A model generated the notes under the pieces. That model worked only from the letters and a program-made list of their open reading frames with translations, did not search any database and was not told the origin of the DNA. From positions 1 to 42,716 of the forward strand of contig JAWOGF010000067.1 of assembly GCA_046497075.1 (NCBI GenBank): a stretch of 42,716 bases of DNA, given 5' to 3'. Made by a program: the position numbers and the translations under genes. Positions 41,713 to 42,716 of this stretch are shown here, one piece after another (the stretch's first letter is position 1; every line of letters starts with the position of its first letter). This DNA comes from Saliniplasma sp046497075. Its GTDB lineage: Archaea; Thermoplasmatota; Thermoplasmata; Halarchaeoplasmatales; Halarchaeoplasmataceae.

Positions 41713-41880
41713 CCGATATAGATTCTAAAAAACCGATATATACATATATACGAGAATTATTTTATGCGTCGTCGAAGGTGATATGATAACAGGGAAGATT
41801 TCTGAAACGACCAAAGTACGTTTGATGGTGCTCCCGATAATTGCGATGCTGATGATCACGATGATGGTCACTGGGTGTCT
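41713..41880 (+). repeat. Promoter and 5' gene duplication, copy 1
   Basis: Bases 41713-41880 match 42491-42658 with a constant offset of 778 and only a few substitutions. The repeat holds the TATA box, a five-codon upstream ORF, and the signal-peptide part of the lipoprotein gene. Before 41713 the sequences diverge. Confidence 0.9.
41764..41781 (+). promoter_or_regulatory. Five-codon arginine-rich upstream ORF (copy 1)
   Basis: ATG CGT CGT CGA AGG TGA reads Met-Arg-Arg-Arg-Arg-stop and ends one base before the lipoprotein ATG at 41783. The TATA-like GATATATA at 41735-41742 is about 25 bases upstream, so the transcript may start right at this ATG and be read as a leaderless mini-gene. Four Arg codons in a row could respond to arginyl-tRNA supply. 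The AGGTGA also serves as a possible ribosome-binding site for the main gene, which is the simpler explanation. Confidence 0.35.
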
Positions 41881-42475
41881 GGAAGAGGGAGAGAAGATCG
41901 AAGATATAGACTCAAATCATGATGAGATGAGTATAGAGTACGTTGGAAAAGAGAAAGATGGAGTTTCTTTTAGAAACGAAACTACTGGGGAATATGAGAG
42001 GAACGCGACTGCAATAACTTACGTTGATGGCGAAGAAAATCATTTGAGTTTTGACGTAATCGCTGAGAGTATAATTGGGTTAGGTGAAAGTCAGTGGGTG
42101 CGCCTCGTATTGAATGTCGAAGGAAAATTTAGTGAAGAGTACAGCCCGGAGGAGTTCCTTTTCACCATGCGTGCATTAGAAGGTGAAAACGTTTCCAGAA
42201 GCCACCAGGATTTTGACATGGGTTTTTTGGAAGATGAAAATCTTAATCTATGGCCATACGAGGAGCTTCTTATGGGGTCTGGAGGTACAGAAAAGAGTTT
42301 TTTAGGTTTTGATGTGGAAAAAAATGAATTTTCTGGAGAAGTCCAGGTTACTTGGACTATCGAGCCTTTTGATTTTGCTGATGACTACACACTCAAATTG
42401 AATAGTGTAGTAAGAGGGATGTCCGAGGAAGTTAAAAGTACAGTTGAAGTCAACTTGACGGAGACGATAGAATGA
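41783..42475 (+). CDS. Lipoprotein-like secreted protein, copy 1
   Basis: The protein has 230 residues. The N-terminus has a basic stretch, a hydrophobic core (LMVLPIIAMLMITMMV) and a lipobox VTGC at about residue 31, so it is probably lipid-anchored outside the membrane. The mature part is acidic and rich in beta-strand patterns (SFDVIAESIIGLGESQWVRL, EVQVTWTIEPFDFADDYTL) like a small immunoglobulin-type or substrate-interacting domain. I recognise no family. A paralogue begins 778 bases downstream with the same promoter, signal peptide and upstream ORF, so this is a tandem duplicate. Confidence 0.75.
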   Translation: MITGKISETTKVRLMVLPIIAMLMITMMVTGCLEEGEKIEDIDSNHDEMSIEYVGKEKDGVSFRNETTGEYERNATAITYVDGEENHLSFDVIAESIIGLGESQWVRLVLNVEGKFSEEYSPEEFLFTMRALEGENVSRSHQDFDMGFLEDENLNLWPYEELLMGSGGTEKSFLGFDVEKNEFSGEVQVTWTIEPFDFADDYTLKLNSVVRGMSEEVKSTVEVNLTETIE

Positions 42476-42490
42476 AGACCCCCATTTCAG

Positions 42491-42658
42491 CCGATATAGA
42501 TTCTAAAAAACCGATATATACATATATACGAGAATTCTTTTATGCGTCGTCGATGGTGATATGATAACAGGGAATATTTCTGAAACGACCAAAATACGTT
42601 TGATGGTGCTCCCGATAATTGCGATGCTTGCGGTGACGATGATGATCGCAGGGTGTTT
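42491..42658 (+). repeat. Promoter and 5' gene duplication, copy 2
   Basis: Second copy of the 41713-41880 segment. The TATA region is identical, one base differs before the upstream ORF (ATTATTTTA to ATTCTTTTA), and similarity continues through the lipobox before fading at the acidic stretch. Confidence 0.9.
42542..42559 (+). promoter_or_regulatory. Five-codon upstream ORF (copy 2)
   Basis: ATG CGT CGT CGA TGG TGA reads Met-Arg-Arg-Arg-Trp-stop and ends one base before the ATG at 42561. Frame, length and three Arg codons are kept relative to copy 1, although one base has changed the fourth codon from Arg to Trp. Confidence 0.3.
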
Positions 42659-42716
42659 GGAAGAGGAAGAGGAGCCGATTGATATAGAGGTAGATGAGGG
42701 ATACGATGAGATGACT
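42561..42716 (+). CDS. Lipoprotein-like secreted protein, copy 2, partial
   Basis: This gene runs off the right edge; 52 codons are visible. The signal peptide MITGNISETTKIRLMVLPII and lipobox IAGC are almost the same as in copy 1. After the Cys, the acidic tether differs (EEEEEPIDIEVDEGYDEM), so the mature domains may have diverged. The downstream part is outside the window. Confidence 0.75.
   Translation, partial: MITGNISETTKIRLMVLPIIAMLAVTMMIAGCLEEEEEPIDIEVDEGYDEMT

Overview
The window is archaeal chromosomal DNA, about 42.7 kb, densely packed, with genes on both strands. The archaeal markers are CDP-archaeol synthase (carS), Alba, an archaeal-type SRP54, a DUF504/UPF0248 protein, KptA, archaeal translin, a DUF131 protein and a DUF7521-like membrane protein next to a double winged-helix regulator. 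Many genes have a TATA-like box about 20-28 bases before the start codon and no Shine-Dalgarno sequence, as in leaderless archaeal transcripts. One surface protein ends in an IPGF-plus-membrane-helix tail. Together these suggest a euryarchaeal lineage, most likely Thermoplasmatota-like, but no single gene proves the lineage.

Layout. 1-540 holds a partial AhpD-like peroxidase-related gene. 541-1024 has no intact gene. It carries two hairpins of identical architecture (590-617 and 994-1024) around a run of stem-loops and a broken reading frame, probably an internally deleted IS200/IS605-like element. 1006-3008 is a surface beta-propeller/FN3 protein with a small Cys-rich partner. 3120-7288 holds a HAD phosphatase, a GNAT protein, a dolichol/phytol-kinase-like membrane enzyme, SRP54 and KptA. 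7393-8887 has a membrane protein, a regulator, a tandem repeat copied from the regulator's 3' end and a PRC-barrel protein. 8927-13055 is mostly biosynthesis and RNA metabolism: purD, translin, DUF504, a creatininase-family amidohydrolase, carS and pyrE. 13069-16562 is an operon of two ABC ATPase/permease pairs, followed by a DUF885 peptidase and a RimI-like acetyltransferase.

18893-26775 has a 58-residue ORF with a T9 terminator, a HEAT-repeat protein, Alba, a pterin dehydratase, a membrane HExxH protein, a decayed gene, an SAH/MTA-deaminase-like amidohydrolase, an MBL hydrolase, an M29 aminopeptidase, a DEAD-box helicase and a nitroreductase. 26898-29660 has pyrF and asnS, separated by about 440 bases that contain two tiny minus-strand ORFs with matching tails.

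The most interesting block is 29734-38473. A two-HTH regulator precedes a glutamate dehydrogenase. Two giant proteins follow, each built on a PEP-synthase-type ATP-grasp domain but with no phosphohistidine swivel domain and no PEP-binding barrel. The first adds receiver-like domains. The second adds an N-terminal GAF domain and a C-terminal nucleotidyltransferase domain. Both share a GPGRWGS...HFF module. This looks like a signal-responsive phosphotransfer or nucleotidyl-transfer system coupled to glutamate metabolism. The coupling is inferred from gene order.

The right end (38468-42716) has a metallophosphoesterase/M20 peptidase/DUF131 operon, a DUF1624 membrane protein, and a tandem lipoprotein duplication. 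Both lipoprotein copies carry the same promoter and a five-codon upstream ORF rich in arginine codons. No rRNA, tRNA or CRISPR array was seen.
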